Notes: a model not told the origin generated them from the sequence alone. Counted from the first letter of the stretch, positions 15,153 to 23,817 are shown. The stretch is DNA of 35,642 bases from Betaproteobacteria bacterium (GCA_016790765.1 JAEUMZ010000025.1:1-35642); one strand, 5' to 3'. Numbers and translations: made by a program.

Positions 15153-15911
15153 ATGGCCAAATGGAACAAATTCCCACATGACGCGAAAGGCATCACCTAC
15201 GCGGGCGATGCGCTGAAAAAGGCATGGGACGCATTGCACAAGGGCGACGGGGAACCGTACCCGAAGGACGCCGCGCTGCAGGAGGCGTGGCGGGCGTTCC
15301 ACGCCGGCGATTTCGCCCAGGCTGCGGAAAAGGGCGCCGGCGCCACAGTGGCCATCAAGGCGACGTCGATCTACGCGACGCACCTGGAAAAAAAGGACGC
15401 GGCCAAGGTGAAGCTGTTCCAGGACGCCATGGCCCTGGCCGAAGCCCTGATGAAAAAGGAGCCGAAGAACGCCAATGCGTTCTACCAGTACGCCTATGCG
15501 GCGGGCCGCTACAGCCAGAGCATTTCGGTGGTCAAGGCCTTGAAGGAAGGCTATGGGGGAAAAATCAAGAATGCGCTGGAGACCGCGCTGAAGCTCGATG
15601 CCAAGCACGCCGACGCGCACACTGCCATGGGGGCCTACCACGCCGAGATCCTCGACAAGGTCGGCGCCATGATCGGCAAATTGACCTATGGCGCCAACAA
15701 GGAGGCCGCCATCGAGCACTACGAGAAGGCCATCAAGCTCAACCCGGCCTCGCCGATCGCGCACATCGAGTACGGCAAGGGGCTGATGATGCTGTTGGGC
15801 GGCAAGGGCGAGGACAAGGCCGTGGCGCTGTACGAGAAGGCCATCAAGTTGAAGCCGCGCGACGCGATGGAGGTGCTGGACATCGAGGCGGCCAAAGAAC
15901 AACTGGAGTAG
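15153..15911 (+). CDS. tetratricopeptide-repeat protein
   Basis: The 252-residue protein has no signal peptide and is probably cytoplasmic. TPR-like helical pairs are visible, most clearly AIEHYEKAIKLNPASPIAHI and the following KAVALYEKAIKLKPRDAMEV near the C-terminus, with an earlier one around ALKLDAKHADAHTAMGAY. The N-terminal 60 residues contain a repeated pattern of AW and GD motifs (KAWDALHKGD, then EAWRAFHAGD). Such proteins serve as protein-binding scaffolds; no partner is evident. A GGAGG site lies upstream of the ATG. It follows the TetR gene closely, and its stop is 21 bases before the next start. Confidence 0.8.
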   Translation: MAKWNKFPHDAKGITYAGDALKKAWDALHKGDGEPYPKDAALQEAWRAFHAGDFAQAAEKGAGATVAIKATSIYATHLEKKDAAKVKLFQDAMALAEALMKKEPKNANAFYQYAYAAGRYSQSISVVKALKEGYGGKIKNALETALKLDAKHADAHTAMGAYHAEILDKVGAMIGKLTYGANKEAAIEHYEKAIKLNPASPIAHIEYGKGLMMLLGGKGEDKAVALYEKAIKLKPRDAMEVLDIEAAKEQLE

Positions 15912-15932
15912 GTGCGGCGGGAGGCCCTTGCC

Positions 15933-16808
15933 ATGATGTCCGTGGAGGCCTGGCACGAGGGCGGGCGCCTTGTCCGCATCCAGGGCAGGCGCATCTTCGT
16001 GCGCGACAGCGGCGGCGAACGGCAGGCGCCCGTGCTGGTCCTGATCCACGGCTTTCCCACGGCAAGCTGGGATTGGGCGCCGGTGTGGGAGGACCTTGCG
16101 CGACGATTCCGGCTGGTCGCGATGGACCTGCTGGGATTCGGGTTTTCCGACAAGCCGGCCGCGCACGACTACACCATCGCCGGGCAGGCGGACCTCGTGG
16201 AGGCGGTCCTGGCCGACGCCGGGGTTGGGCAGCACCACGTCCTGGCGCACGACTACGGGGACACAGTGGCCCAGGAGCTGCTGGCGCGCGACAATGCGCG
16301 GCCGGCGCCGCGCATCCTGAGCGTGACCCTGCTCAATGGCGGCCTGTTTCCCGAAACCCATCGCGCGCGCCTGATCCAGCGGCTGCTGCTCACGCCTGCG
16401 GGACCGTTGATCTGCCGGCTGTTCAACCGTCGTGCGTTTGAACGCTCCATGCGTGCGATCTTCGGGCCGGAAACGCCGCCCGGCCGCGAGGAGCTGGAGG
16501 GCTTCTGGCGGCTGATTTGCGAACAGGACGGCCAGCGCATCATGCACCGGCTGATCCGCTACATCCCGGAGCGGCGTGACCATCGCGAGCGCTGGGTGGG
16601 CGCACTGCAGCAGGCGCGTTGTCCGCTGGCGTTGATCAATGGGTCCGCGGATCCGATTTCGGGTGCGCACATGGTGGCGCGCTGGCGCGAGGTGGTGGGC
16701 AGGGGCACGGTCGTCGAATTGCCCGGAATTGGCCACTACCCGCAGGTGGAGGCGCCGCAACAGGTGCTGGCGCACTTCCACGCCTTTCAGGCCGGCATCG
16801 GCGCGTGA
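15933..16808 (+). CDS. alpha/beta hydrolase, MEST-like (aspartate nucleophile)
   Basis: The 291-residue protein has an alpha/beta hydrolase fold: HGFPTASWDW (oxyanion region, from H39), the nucleophile elbow AHDYGDTVAQEL with D107 where most esterases have serine, a candidate acid in NGSADPISG and the base histidine in GIGHYPQVEAP. An aspartate nucleophile is typical of epoxide hydrolases and haloalkane dehalogenases. The HDYGDTVAQELL block closely resembles the MEST/PEG1 branch known from vertebrates. The ATG at 15933 was chosen because GGGAGG lies 8 bases upstream; a GTG at 15912 is also in frame. It overlaps the acetyltransferase gene by 4 bases, implying translational coupling. The substrate is unknown. 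Confidence 0.85.
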   Translation: MMSVEAWHEGGRLVRIQGRRIFVRDSGGERQAPVLVLIHGFPTASWDWAPVWEDLARRFRLVAMDLLGFGFSDKPAAHDYTIAGQADLVEAVLADAGVGQHHVLAHDYGDTVAQELLARDNARPAPRILSVTLLNGGLFPETHRARLIQRLLLTPAGPLICRLFNRRAFERSMRAIFGPETPPGREELEGFWRLICEQDGQRIMHRLIRYIPERRDHRERWVGALQQARCPLALINGSADPISGAHMVARWREVVGRGTVVELPGIGHYPQVEAPQQVLAHFHAFQAGIGA

Positions 16809-17284
16809 GCGACGCACCGATCGCAATGCGCGCCGCGCAGCCGGACGAATCGCACGCGCTGAGCGCCTTGGCGATGCAGGCCAAGGCCCACTGGGGTTAT
16901 GCCGCCGAACAGGTGGAGGCCTGGCGCACCGAGCTGACCCTTACGCCGGAATCCATCGCGGCGCAATGGACGCAATGCGCGATGCAGGAGGGCCGTTGCA
17001 TCGGCGTGGTGCAGGTCGCTGTCGCGGGAATGACAGGCGACCTGACGCATTTGTGGGTGGACCCAAAGGCGATGGGGCAGGGCGCGGGGCGTTCGATGAT
17101 GGCGGCAACATTCGCGCATTGCCGTGCCGCCGGCGTGCGGCGGCTCACCATCGATGCCGACCCGCATGCCGAGGCGTTCTATGCGCGCTTTGGGGCGCGA
17201 CGGGTGGGCGCGGTGCCCGCACCGATTCCGGGGCAGGCCGATCGCGTGCGTCCGCAACTGGTGATCGACCTCCCCGCGCAATAG
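16805..17284 (+). CDS. GNAT family N-acetyltransferase
   Basis: The 159-residue protein has the GNAT acetyl-CoA-binding core: DLTHLWVDPKAMGQGAGRSM carries the Q/R-x-x-G-x-G/A loop (QGAG), and FYARFGARRVG is the usual final strand. It transfers an acetyl group from acetyl-CoA to an amine on an unknown small molecule or protein. The GTG at 16805 overlaps the stop codon of the hydrolase gene (GTGA), which favours it over the ATG at 16826. A strong hairpin terminator follows. No catalytic substrate-specific residues can be assigned. Confidence 0.88.
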   Translation: MSDAPIAMRAAQPDESHALSALAMQAKAHWGYAAEQVEAWRTELTLTPESIAAQWTQCAMQEGRCIGVVQVAVAGMTGDLTHLWVDPKAMGQGAGRSMMAATFAHCRAAGVRRLTIDADPHAEAFYARFGARRVGAVPAPIPGQADRVRPQLVIDLPAQ

Positions 17285-17297
17285 GCCCGCCAAAGCA

Positions 17298-17321
17298 AAC
17301 AGCCCGCCGAGGCGGGCTGTT
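17298..17321. terminator. bidirectional hairpin terminator
   Basis: An almost perfect palindrome (arm AACAGCCCGCC, 2-base centre) lies between two convergent genes, the acetyltransferase and the glycine-zipper protein. The arms end in AA on one side and TT on the other. It should stop transcripts from both directions. Confidence 0.75.
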
Positions 17322-17349
17322 GCATGGGCTGAAATGCAGAGGGCGAGGA

Positions 17350-17748
17350 TTACAGGCGCACCAGCTTGTTGTTCTCCACCTTGATCTTGTCGCCGACCTT
17401 GAAGGCCGTGGCGGCGTTGTAGGTGAAGGTGCGCGTAGTGCCGTTTTCGAGCTTCACGATCACCTGGTGCTGGGTCTTCTTCTTCGCGTTTTTCTCGATC
17501 TGGTGACCGGCATACGCGCCACCCACGGCACCCGCCACGGTGGCGACATCCTTGCCGCGCCCGCCGCCGACCTGGTGTCCGAGCACGCCGCCGATGACGC
17601 CGCCGGCCACGGCGCCGACGCCCGATCCTTCACCCTTGACTTCCACCGTCTTCATTTCAGTGACGGTGCCACAGTTGTCGCAAGCGGCGCTTGCCTGACC
17701 CGCCGCGGCAAGCAGGCCCGCCGCCAGAATTGCAGCGATCTTTCTCAT
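17350..17748 (-). CDS. glycine-zipper 2TM outer-membrane protein (SlyB / 17-kDa antigen type)
   Basis: The 132-residue protein has a signal peptide (MRKIAAILAAGLLAAAGQASA, cleaved before the following alanine) and a glycine-zipper hairpin, GAVAGGVIGGVLGHQVGGG then VATVAGAVGGAYAGHQIEK (about residues 44-80). A small C-terminal beta domain follows, IVKLENGTTRTFTY. Glycine-zipper proteins of this class sit in or on the outer membrane and help envelope integrity. It has no lipobox; two cysteines (CDNC) lie just after the cleavage site and may pair in the periplasm. It is convergent with the GNAT gene and followed by the shared terminator; an AGGAGT ribosome site lies upstream of the ATG. Confidence 0.85.
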   Translation of the reverse strand: MRKIAAILAAGLLAAAGQASAACDNCGTVTEMKTVEVKGEGSGVGAVAGGVIGGVLGHQVGGGRGKDVATVAGAVGGAYAGHQIEKNAKKKTQHQVIVKLENGTTRTFTYNAATAFKVGDKIKVENNKLVRL

Positions 17749-17818
17749 GTGAACTCCTTTCGATACGGTCTGTCGAGGTCCGTGGAAATCATAGCACCGC
17801 GCCGCCGCGGCGGCGCGT

Positions 17819-19336
17819 TCAAAGGTCGCCCGGCCGCATTTGCGGGAACAGGATCACGTCGCGGATCGAGGGTGCATTGGTGAGCAGCATCACCAGCCGG
17901 TCGATGCCGATGCCTTCCCCGGCAGTCGGCGGCATGCCGTACTCGAGCGCGCGCACATAGTCGGCGTCGTAATGCATGGCCTCCGCGTCGCCAGCTTCCT
18001 TCTGCTTCACCTGGTCCATGAAGCGCGCGGCCTGGTCCTCCGGATCGTTCAACTCGGAAAACCCATTGGCGATCTCGCGGCCGGCGATGAACAGCTCGAA
18101 ACGGTCGCAGATCGCCGGGTTGGCGTCGTTGCGGCGCGACAGGGGAGACGTCTCGGCCGGATAGGCGATGAGGAAGGTAGGCTGGATGAGTTTTGATTCA
18201 GCCACCGCCTCGAACAGTTTCAGTTGCAACGTACCGATCGTGTCGGTTTCCTTGGCGCCTTCGCCGGCGGCATGGATGTGCCTGATCAGGGTGGCCTTGT
18301 CGTTGAAGTCGATGCCGGCCAGGTCCGGGGCGTATTTCTTCACTGCCTCGACCATGGTCAGGCGGTCGAACGGCTTGCCGAAGTCGATTTCGTGCTCGCC
18401 GTAGGTCACCGTGGTCTTGCCCAGCACGCGGGTGGCGACTTCGCGCAGCAACTCCTCGGTGAAGGCCATGAGGTGTTCGTAATCGCGCCAGGCGACGTAG
18501 AACTCCATCATGGTGAATTCCGGGTTGTGGCGGACGCTCATGCCCTCGTTGCGAAAATTGCGGTTGATCTCGAACACGCGTTCCAGCCCGCCGACCACCA
18601 GGCGCTTCAGGTACAGCTCCGGTGCGATGCGCAGGTAGAGCTCCATGTCCAGCGCGTTGTGGTGGGTCTTGAACGGCCGCGCCGCGGCGCCGCCCGGGAT
18701 GGGGTGCATCATCGGCGTCTCGACCTCGAGGTAGCCGGCCTTCACCATGAACTCGCGGATCGCCTGCACCACCTTCGAGCGGATCACGAAGGTTTCGCGG
18801 ACTTCCGGATTGACGATCAGGTCCACGTAGCGCATGCGATAGCGCTGCTCGGTATCGGTGAGGCCGTGGAACTTCTCCGGCAGCGGCCGCACCGACTTGG
18901 TGATCAGGCGGATGGCCTTCACGTGCACCGAGAGCTCGTTGCTGTTGGTGCGGAACATGGTGCCTTCCGCGCCGACGATGTCGCCCAGGTCGTAGCGCTT
19001 GAAGGCCTCGAACGACTCCTCGCCGACTTCGTCCTTCTTCACATAGAGCTGGATGCGCGCCGACGAGTCCTGGATGGTGACGAAAGCCGCCTTGCCCATC
19101 AGGCGCTTCAACATGATGCGGCCGGCCACCTTGACGTCGATGTGCGGCGCGTTTTCGAATGCCTCCTTGTCCTTGGCGCCATGGGCGGCGTGCAGATCCG
19201 CCGCAAGGTGCTGCGGCCGGAAGTCGTTGGGAAACGCGACGCCTGCGGGCGCGACGGCGCGCAGCGCCGCCAACTTGGCGCGGCGCTCGGCGATGACGTG
19301 GCTTTCGTCGACAGGTGCTTGTACAGGTTCGTTCAT
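17819..19336 (-). CDS. lysS: lysyl-tRNA synthetase, class II
   Basis: The 505-residue enzyme charges tRNA-Lys with lysine in the cytoplasm. It has the N-terminal OB-fold anticodon-binding domain (about 70-170, [21 protein letters not shown]) and the class II catalytic core, with motif 2 [20 protein letters not shown] and motif 3 [20 protein letters not shown] near the C-terminus. Length is normal for the family. The ATG at 19336 gives [11 protein letters not shown]; the frame continues upstream to 19423, but that part lies in the cassette repeat. It is the last gene of the recJ-prfB-lysS cluster, from which it is separated by the GxxExxY cassette. Confidence 0.97.
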   Translation of the reverse strand: MNEPVQAPVDESHVIAERRAKLAALRAVAPAGVAFPNDFRPQHLAADLHAAHGAKDKEAFENAPHIDVKVAGRIMLKRLMGKAAFVTIQDSSARIQLYVKKDEVGEESFEAFKRYDLGDIVGAEGTMFRTNSNELSVHVKAIRLITKSVRPLPEKFHGLTDTEQRYRMRYVDLIVNPEVRETFVIRSKVVQAIREFMVKAGYLEVETPMMHPIPGGAAARPFKTHHNALDMELYLRIAPELYLKRLVVGGLERVFEINRNFRNEGMSVRHNPEFTMMEFYVAWRDYEHLMAFTEELLREVATRVLGKTTVTYGEHEIDFGKPFDRLTMVEAVKKYAPDLAGIDFNDKATLIRHIHAAGEGAKETDTIGTLQLKLFEAVAESKLIQPTFLIAYPAETSPLSRRNDANPAICDRFELFIAGREIANGFSELNDPEDQAARFMDQVKQKEAGDAEAMHYDADYVRALEYGMPPTAGEGIGIDRLVMLLTNAPSIRDVILFPQMRPGDL

Positions 19337-19359
19337 ACGGGCTTTCGTGATTCGATACG

Positions 19360-19411
19360 ATTCAAGATCTGGGACACAGAGGGTAGGGAGAGAAGGGAGG
19401 GCACAGAGGGA
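19360..19411 (+). repeat. left inverted repeat of the GxxExxY cassette
   Basis: Reads inward from ATTCAAGATCTGGGACACAG to GGGCACAGAGGGA. It matches the reverse complement of 19788-19839 at roughly four bases in five with one 1-base gap. It lies between the GxxExxY stop codon and the lysS start. Confidence 0.65.
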
Positions 19412-19419
19412 ATCGGGCG

Positions 19420-19806
19420 TCAAAGCACGATTCTACGAATTCCGTTTTTCATCAATTTGACGTTGAAGTTCAGCAGAAGGCCGATTCTTTTCTTTGAAAG
19501 GCGCAGATACGTCAACAGCTGGGCCTCATGGATCGGAAGCAGTTTTTCAACTGATTTGACCTCCACGACGACGGCATTGTCGACCAACAAGTCCATTCGG
19601 AAGGCGCCCTCAATCGTCGTTCCTTTGTAATGCACGGGCAGCACGGGTTGGCGAAGGAAGTGCAGGCCTGCAATCTCGAGCTCCTTCGACAGGCATTCCT
19701 CGTACACGCTCTCCAAGAGCCCGGCACCAAGTTCGCGATGCACCTCGATCGCTGCGCCGATGATCGCCTCGGTCAGCTTGTCCAGGCTTTCTCTGTGCTC
19801 TCCCAA
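19420..19806 (-). CDS. GxxExxY family protein (PD-(D/E)xK-like, unknown function)
   Basis: The 128-residue product carries the family signature GLLESVY (G29, E32, Y35) in [15 protein letters not shown], plus a possible PD-(D/E)xK nuclease core with D72 in FRMDLLVD and ExK (E82, K84) in [11 protein letters not shown], and a C-terminal [17 protein letters not shown]. The family (TIGR04256) is widespread, of unknown role and usually solitary. The only fitting start is TTG at 19806, which lies inside the right inverted repeat, so the repeat supplies both ribosome site (GAGAG) and first codons. It sits between prfB and lysS on the same strand. Nuclease activity is a fold-based inference and has not been shown. 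Confidence 0.85.
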   Translation of the reverse strand: MGEHRESLDKLTEAIIGAAIEVHRELGAGLLESVYEECLSKELEIAGLHFLRQPVLPVHYKGTTIEGAFRMDLLVDNAVVVEVKSVEKLLPIHEAQLLTYLRLSKKRIGLLLNFNVKLMKNGIRRIVL

Positions 19807-19839
19807 ATCTCTCTGCTCTCCGTGTCCCAGGTTTTCAAT
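19788..19839 (-). repeat. right inverted repeat of the GxxExxY cassette
   Basis: On the minus strand it reads inward from ATTGAAAACCTGGGACACGG through GCAGAGAGATTTGGGAG to GCACAGAGAAA. It contains the ribosome site and TTG start of the GxxExxY gene. Its outer end is 5 bases from the prfB stop codon. Confidence 0.65.
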
Positions 19840-19844
19840 GGTTC

Positions 19845-20949
19845 CTAAACACCCTGCTTCAAACTCGCTTCAATGAATTCGTCGAGATAACCATCCAGCA
19901 CCTTCTGCGTATTCCCGGTTTCGAAATTGGTGCGCAAATCCTTGATGCGCGACTGGTCGAGCACATAGGAGCGGATCTGGTGGCCCCAGCCGATGTCGGT
20001 CTTGGAGTCCTCGAGCTTTTGCGCTTCCGACTGGCGCTTGCGCAACTCCAGTTCGTACAGCTTGGCCTTGAGCATCGACATCGCTTCGGCGCGGTTGCGG
20101 TGCTGGGAACGGTCGTTCTGGCATTGCACGACGATGCCCGACGGTGCGTGGGTGATGCGCACCGCGGAGTCGGTCTTGTTGATGTGCTGGCCGCCGGCGC
20201 CGGAGGCGCGGAAGGTGTCGATGCGCAGGTCCGCCGGATTGATCTCGATCTCGATCGAGTCGTCGACCTCCGGGTAGACGAACAGGCTGGCGAACGAGGT
20301 GTGGCGGCCGCCGGAGGAATCGAAAGGGGATTTGCGCACCAGCCGGTGCACGCCGGTCTCGGTGCGCAGGTACCCGTAGGCGTAGTCGCCGATGACCTTG
20401 ATCGAGCACGACTTGATGCCCGCCACGTCGCCGGGCGACTCTTCCAGCAACTCGGTCTTGAAACCCTTGCGCTCGCAGTACTTGAGGTACTGGCGCATCA
20501 GCATCTGCGCCCAGTCCTGTGCCTCGGTGCCGCCGGCGCCGGATTGGATGTCGATGAAGCAGTTGTTGGGATCCATCGCATGGCTGAACATGCGCCGGAA
20601 CTCGAGGCCCGCAACCTTTTCTTCAAAGCCTCTTGCATCCTCGGCCACCGCCAGGAGGGTCTCATCGTCGCTCTCGGCCTTGGCCATGTAGAACAACTCG
20701 CGCGCATCCTTGAGGCCGGTGGTGAGCGCGGAGAGCGTGCCCACCACTTCATCGAGCGCGCGCTTTTCCTTGCCGAGTTCAGTGGCGCGCTTGGAATCGT
20801 TCCAGACCGCAGGGTCTTCGGTCAGCCGGTTGACTTCGAGCAATCGCTCCGACTTCTGGTCGAAGTCAAAGATACCTCCGCAATTCGACCGTCCGCGCGG
20901 TCAAATCGGCAAGGGTGTTGGAGATGGCGTTGAGCTGGTCGGCTTCCAT
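19845..20949 (-). CDS. prfB: peptide chain release factor 2, with programmed +1 frameshift
   Basis: RF2 ends translation at UGA and UAA on the ribosome. The first 27 codons run from the ATG at 20949 ([16 protein letters not shown] and so on) to an in-frame TGA at 20866-20868. A +1 shift there continues into the main frame, which starts [15 protein letters not shown], giving 367 residues, the normal RF2 length. The stop-codon recognition motif SPF is in [14 protein letters not shown], and the peptidyl-hydrolysis motif GGQ is in [16 protein letters not shown]. Both are intact. The gene lies between recJ and the GxxExxY cassette, all on one strand. RF2 level is expected to be set by the frameshift, since scarce RF2 lets the shift win over termination. 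Confidence 0.97.
20865..20880 (-). promoter_or_regulatory. RF2 programmed +1 frameshift site
   Basis: On the minus strand the site reads CGGAGGTATCTTTGAC. It has the three known elements: an internal Shine-Dalgarno sequence (GGAGG), the slippery CTT codon and the TGA stop followed by C. Spacing between GGAGG and CTT is the same as in E. coli prfB. Its integrity shows the broken frame is natural autoregulation. Confidence 0.95.
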
Positions 20950-21041
20950 GGACAAACAGGTGGCAAGTGAGGTCAGGGGCGGATTATAGCGAGGTGCCGG
21001 TCATCGAGGGCAGGTCACGCAGGAGAAAATAGCCAAAGTCA

Positions 21042-21062
21042 AGCACTGGTGCGGCGTTTGGG
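21042..21062 (+). repeat. 21-bp dispersed repeat, copy 1 (recJ-prfB gap)
   Basis: The bases AGCACTGGTGCGGCGTTTGG plus one G recur exactly, inverted, at 26451-26471. Here they lie in the 161-base gap between recJ and prfB. Outer bases GCCAAAG (21032-21038) and CTTTGGC (21103-21109) could pair to form a larger imperfect hairpin. Confidence 0.6.
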
Positions 21063-21110
21063 GCCAAAGTGCGCCATTCGCCGCGCCCCGCCTGGACTTT
21101 GCCTTTGGCA

Positions 21111-22796
21111 TCACGCCACATGGTCCAGCGTCAGCTGCAAGGTCGCCGTTCCGCGGAACTCGTTGATGGTCGGGCGGTACACCGCGTCGAACGCGGCCGG
21201 CAGCTTGTCCGGCGACCCGAAACGCATCGCCTCGTAGGTCACGCCGCCCATCAGGACCTTGAGCCGCGCATGCTTTTCGCCAACCACGCGATGGTCGACG
21301 ACGCGCATCGAGCCCAGGAAGCTGGGGGGCGGATAGCCCTGGCCCCAGACCGTCTTGTCCAGCGTGCGGACAAAGTCGAAGTCAATCTCATTGGCGCTGA
21401 GCGCGCCGTCGGTTTCCACGGTCAGTGCGAGGTCGGATTCATTGAGCCACGCATTGCCGACCGCCTCGAACGCGCTTTCGAACGCGGCGAAGGCGGATTC
21501 GCGAATGGTGAGCCCCGCGGCCATCGCGTGGCCGCCGAAGCGCACGATGAGATCGGGATGTTTCTTGGACACCAGGTCGAGCGCGTCGCGCAGGTGGAAC
21601 CCGGCGATGGAGCGCCCCGAGCCGCGCAGGAACCCCTGTCCGTCGGGTGCGAACGCGATGACCGGACGGTGCGCCTTGTCCTTGATGCGCCCGGCCAGCA
21701 GGCCCACCACGCCCTGGTGCCACGCGGGGTCGAACAGCGTCAGCGTGCGCTGCGTGGTGACGTCGACCTCCGCCAGGCCTGCGAGCGCGCCGGCCTTCAT
21801 GCCGGCCTCGATTTCGCGCCGCTCGCGGTTCAGGCGGTCCAGTTCGGTCGCCAGGCGCAGCGCGGTGGCCTCGTCCCGCGCAACGAGGCAGGCGATGCCG
21901 GTGGACATGTCGTCCAGGCGGCCGGCGGCGTTCACGCGCGGACCGGCGATGAAGCCCAGGTCATAGGCGGTGGCGCGCAACGGATCGCGGCCGGCGACGC
22001 GCAACAGCGCCACCACGCCCGGGCAGGCGCGCCCGGCGCGGATGCGCTGCAGGCCCTGTTCGACCAGGATGCGGTTGTTGTGGTCCAGGCGCACCACGTC
22101 AGCCACGGTGCCCAGTGCGACGAGGTCGAGCAATTCCGCAAGGTTTGGCCCGGTTGCGCCCTCGAACGCGCCCCGTTGACGCAGCAGGGCGCGCAGCGCG
22201 AGCAGCGTATAGAACATCACGCCCACGCCGGCCAGGCTCTTGCTGGGGAACGCGTCCCCGGGCTGGTTCGGGTTGACGATCACCGCCGCATCGGGCAACG
22301 CATCGCCCGGCAGGTGGTGGTCGGTGACCAGCACCTCGATACCGCGCCGTGCAGCCTCCGCCACGCCGGCGACGCTGGCGATGCCGTTGTCCACGGTGAT
22401 GAGGACATCCGGCTTGCGCTCACTGGCCAGGGCGACGATTTCCGGCGTGAGGCCATAGCCCATGGTGAATCGGTTGGGCACGATGAAATCGACGATTGCG
22501 CCCATGGCCGAAAGGCCCTTCAAGCCCACGGCGCAGGCGGTGGCGCCGTCGGCGTCGTAGTCGGCCACGATGAGCAGCTTGCGTTTGGCCGCGATGGCCG
22601 CGGCGAGGAATTCGGCCGCCTCCTCGATGCGCGCCAGCGTGGCCGGCGGCAGCAGGGCGGCCAGGTTCAGGTCGAGGTCGGCGGTTTCGCGCACGCCGCG
22701 CGCGGCGTACAGGCGCGCCATGCGCGGGTCGATCTGGCTCGCCACCAGGCCGGCGACCACCGCATCGTCGCGATCGCGCGTGACGATCCTAGGCAT
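21111..22796 (-). CDS. recJ: single-stranded-DNA-specific exonuclease RecJ
   Basis: The 561-residue enzyme degrades single-stranded DNA 5' to 3' in recombination and mismatch repair. DHH-phosphoesterase motifs are present: VADYDADG (78-84), VDNG (135-138), TDHH (158-161) and the DHHA1 signature RFGGHAMAAGL. Length is normal. The gene overlaps the upstream RpfE-like gene by 8 bases, so the two are likely translationally coupled, and it is followed by prfB after 161 bases. The recJ-prfB-lysS order is common in betaproteobacteria. No anomaly in active-site residues was seen. Confidence 0.96.
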   Translation of the reverse strand: MPRIVTRDRDDAVVAGLVASQIDPRMARLYAARGVRETADLDLNLAALLPPATLARIEEAAEFLAAAIAAKRKLLIVADYDADGATACAVGLKGLSAMGAIVDFIVPNRFTMGYGLTPEIVALASERKPDVLITVDNGIASVAGVAEAARRGIEVLVTDHHLPGDALPDAAVIVNPNQPGDAFPSKSLAGVGVMFYTLLALRALLRQRGAFEGATGPNLAELLDLVALGTVADVVRLDHNNRILVEQGLQRIRAGRACPGVVALLRVAGRDPLRATAYDLGFIAGPRVNAAGRLDDMSTGIACLVARDEATALRLATELDRLNRERREIEAGMKAGALAGLAEVDVTTQRTLTLFDPAWHQGVVGLLAGRIKDKAHRPVIAFAPDGQGFLRGSGRSIAGFHLRDALDLVSKKHPDLIVRFGGHAMAAGLTIRESAFAAFESAFEAVGNAWLNESDLALTVETDGALSANEIDFDFVRTLDKTVWGQGYPPPSFLGSMRVVDHRVVGEKHARLKVLMGGVTYEAMRFGSPDKLPAAFDAVYRPTINEFRGTATLQLTLDHVA

Positions 22797-23817
22797 CGGC
22801 GAAGAACGTGTCGAAGGCGCGCGGGCGTTTCCAGACGTGGTAACGATGCTGGCTGCGGGAGAGTTGCCAGGTGTGCCGCGTGTCGCGCGTCTCGCTCACC
22901 AGCGTCAGCGTCTCGATGTTGCCGTTCCAGAGGCCGTGGTCGATCTGCTTGATCCAGCCGGCCTCGAGCGCTGCCAATTGCGCCGCCCAGCGCGTGGCAT
23001 CGCCGCGCACGCGTGCCTCTTCCAGCGCGCCCAGGTGCACCAGCACGCGCGCACCGCCCAGGGTGGACCAGTCGGACGCCGCGCTGGCGATGCCGGCCTC
23101 GCGCGCCAGCTGCTGCGCCCAATCGGTGTCGGCCGTCACCACGTCGAACGGCACCGCCGCGGTTTCGCACAGGTCGCCTTCGCCCCAGAACCAGATTCCG
23201 GACACGCGCGGCTTGCCGTATTTCTCCCGCAACGCGTTGACCGGGTGGTCGTGCAACAGCATTTCGATTTCGCTCTGGATCGCGTGCCACTTCAGCGCGC
23301 CCAGCGAGCGTGGCTGGACTTCCAGCAGGCGCTGGGTCGCCGCGTGCTGGGCGGGCACGGTATCCGGGCGCTCGGCGCGCGGCAGGCGCACGTACATCCG
23401 GCCGGCGTCACTGACGGCAAACTTCAGGCCGAGGTCGGCAAACTGCGCATCCAGCGCGCCGGTCATCGAAGCCACCTCGATCGGGTCGAGCGCCAGGTGC
23501 GTGGCCGGGTAAAGGCGCACGGTGTCGCGGTCGGCCACCAGGTGCACCGGTTCGGCGAGCAGGATGTCACGGTCCTCGCCGTGGCCGCCATTGCCCCAGG
23601 TCACGCCGTCGCGGCGTGCCAGCAGGCGCGCCATCGGCAGCCGCGCGCCGTAGCCGAATGCCGCGTGCAGCCACGGCGCCTCATACGGCGCGGTGCGGTG
23701 CGATGCACGGCCGAGCAGGGCGTTGAGGACGGGGGTTGCCGGGCGCGCGGCGGGTGTGGAGTCGTCCGCGGAAGGTGCGAAGGCGCCCAGTGCGGGAAGA
23801 TGGACGGTGAGGTGCAT
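22789..23817 (-). CDS. RpfE-like / phosphoglycerate-mutase-like conserved protein
   Basis: The 342-residue product resembles the RpfE-type proteins found next to recJ in Xanthomonas and many betaproteobacteria, sometimes labelled cofactor-independent phosphoglycerate mutase. Recognisable segments are SGIWFWGEGD, the N-terminal LLGRASHRTAPYEAPWLHAAFG and RMYVRLPRAERPDTVPA; the metal-ligand set of true mutases is not apparent. Its role is unknown. The ATG at 23817 gives MHLTVHLPALGAFAP; a longer frame reaches 23838 but is less likely. It overlaps recJ by 8 bases and is divergent from lolC by 74 bases. Family identity rests on remembered synteny and a few motifs. Confidence 0.65.
   Translation of the reverse strand: MHLTVHLPALGAFAPSADDSTPAARPATPVLNALLGRASHRTAPYEAPWLHAAFGYGARLPMARLLARRDGVTWGNGGHGEDRDILLAEPVHLVADRDTVRLYPATHLALDPIEVASMTGALDAQFADLGLKFAVSDAGRMYVRLPRAERPDTVPAQHAATQRLLEVQPRSLGALKWHAIQSEIEMLLHDHPVNALREKYGKPRVSGIWFWGEGDLCETAAVPFDVVTADTDWAQQLAREAGIASAASDWSTLGGARVLVHLGALEEARVRGDATRWAAQLAALEAGWIKQIDHGLWNGNIETLTLVSETRDTRHTWQLSRSQHRYHVWKRPRAFDTFFADA

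Larger units (their letters stand above)
19360..19839. mobile_element. 480-bp GxxExxY cassette with long purine-rich inverted repeats
   Basis: The unit consists of one small gene on the minus strand and two imperfect 52-base terminal inverted repeats (19360-19411 and 19788-19839). The repeats share CTGGGACAC and GGAG / GAGAG / GCACAGAG blocks, purine-rich on the strand reading inward. It lies inside the otherwise conserved prfB-lysS unit, 5 bases after the prfB stop codon and 23 bases before the lysS start codon, in the operon's direction, so read-through into lysS can be kept. No transposase is encoded. Insertion is inferred from the repeats and the broken synteny. Confidence 0.6.

Noticed and set aside
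20844..20949. Disrupted prfB as a pseudogene or sequencing error
   Set aside because: The break lies exactly at the known RF2 frameshift site with all its elements, and the total length is normal.
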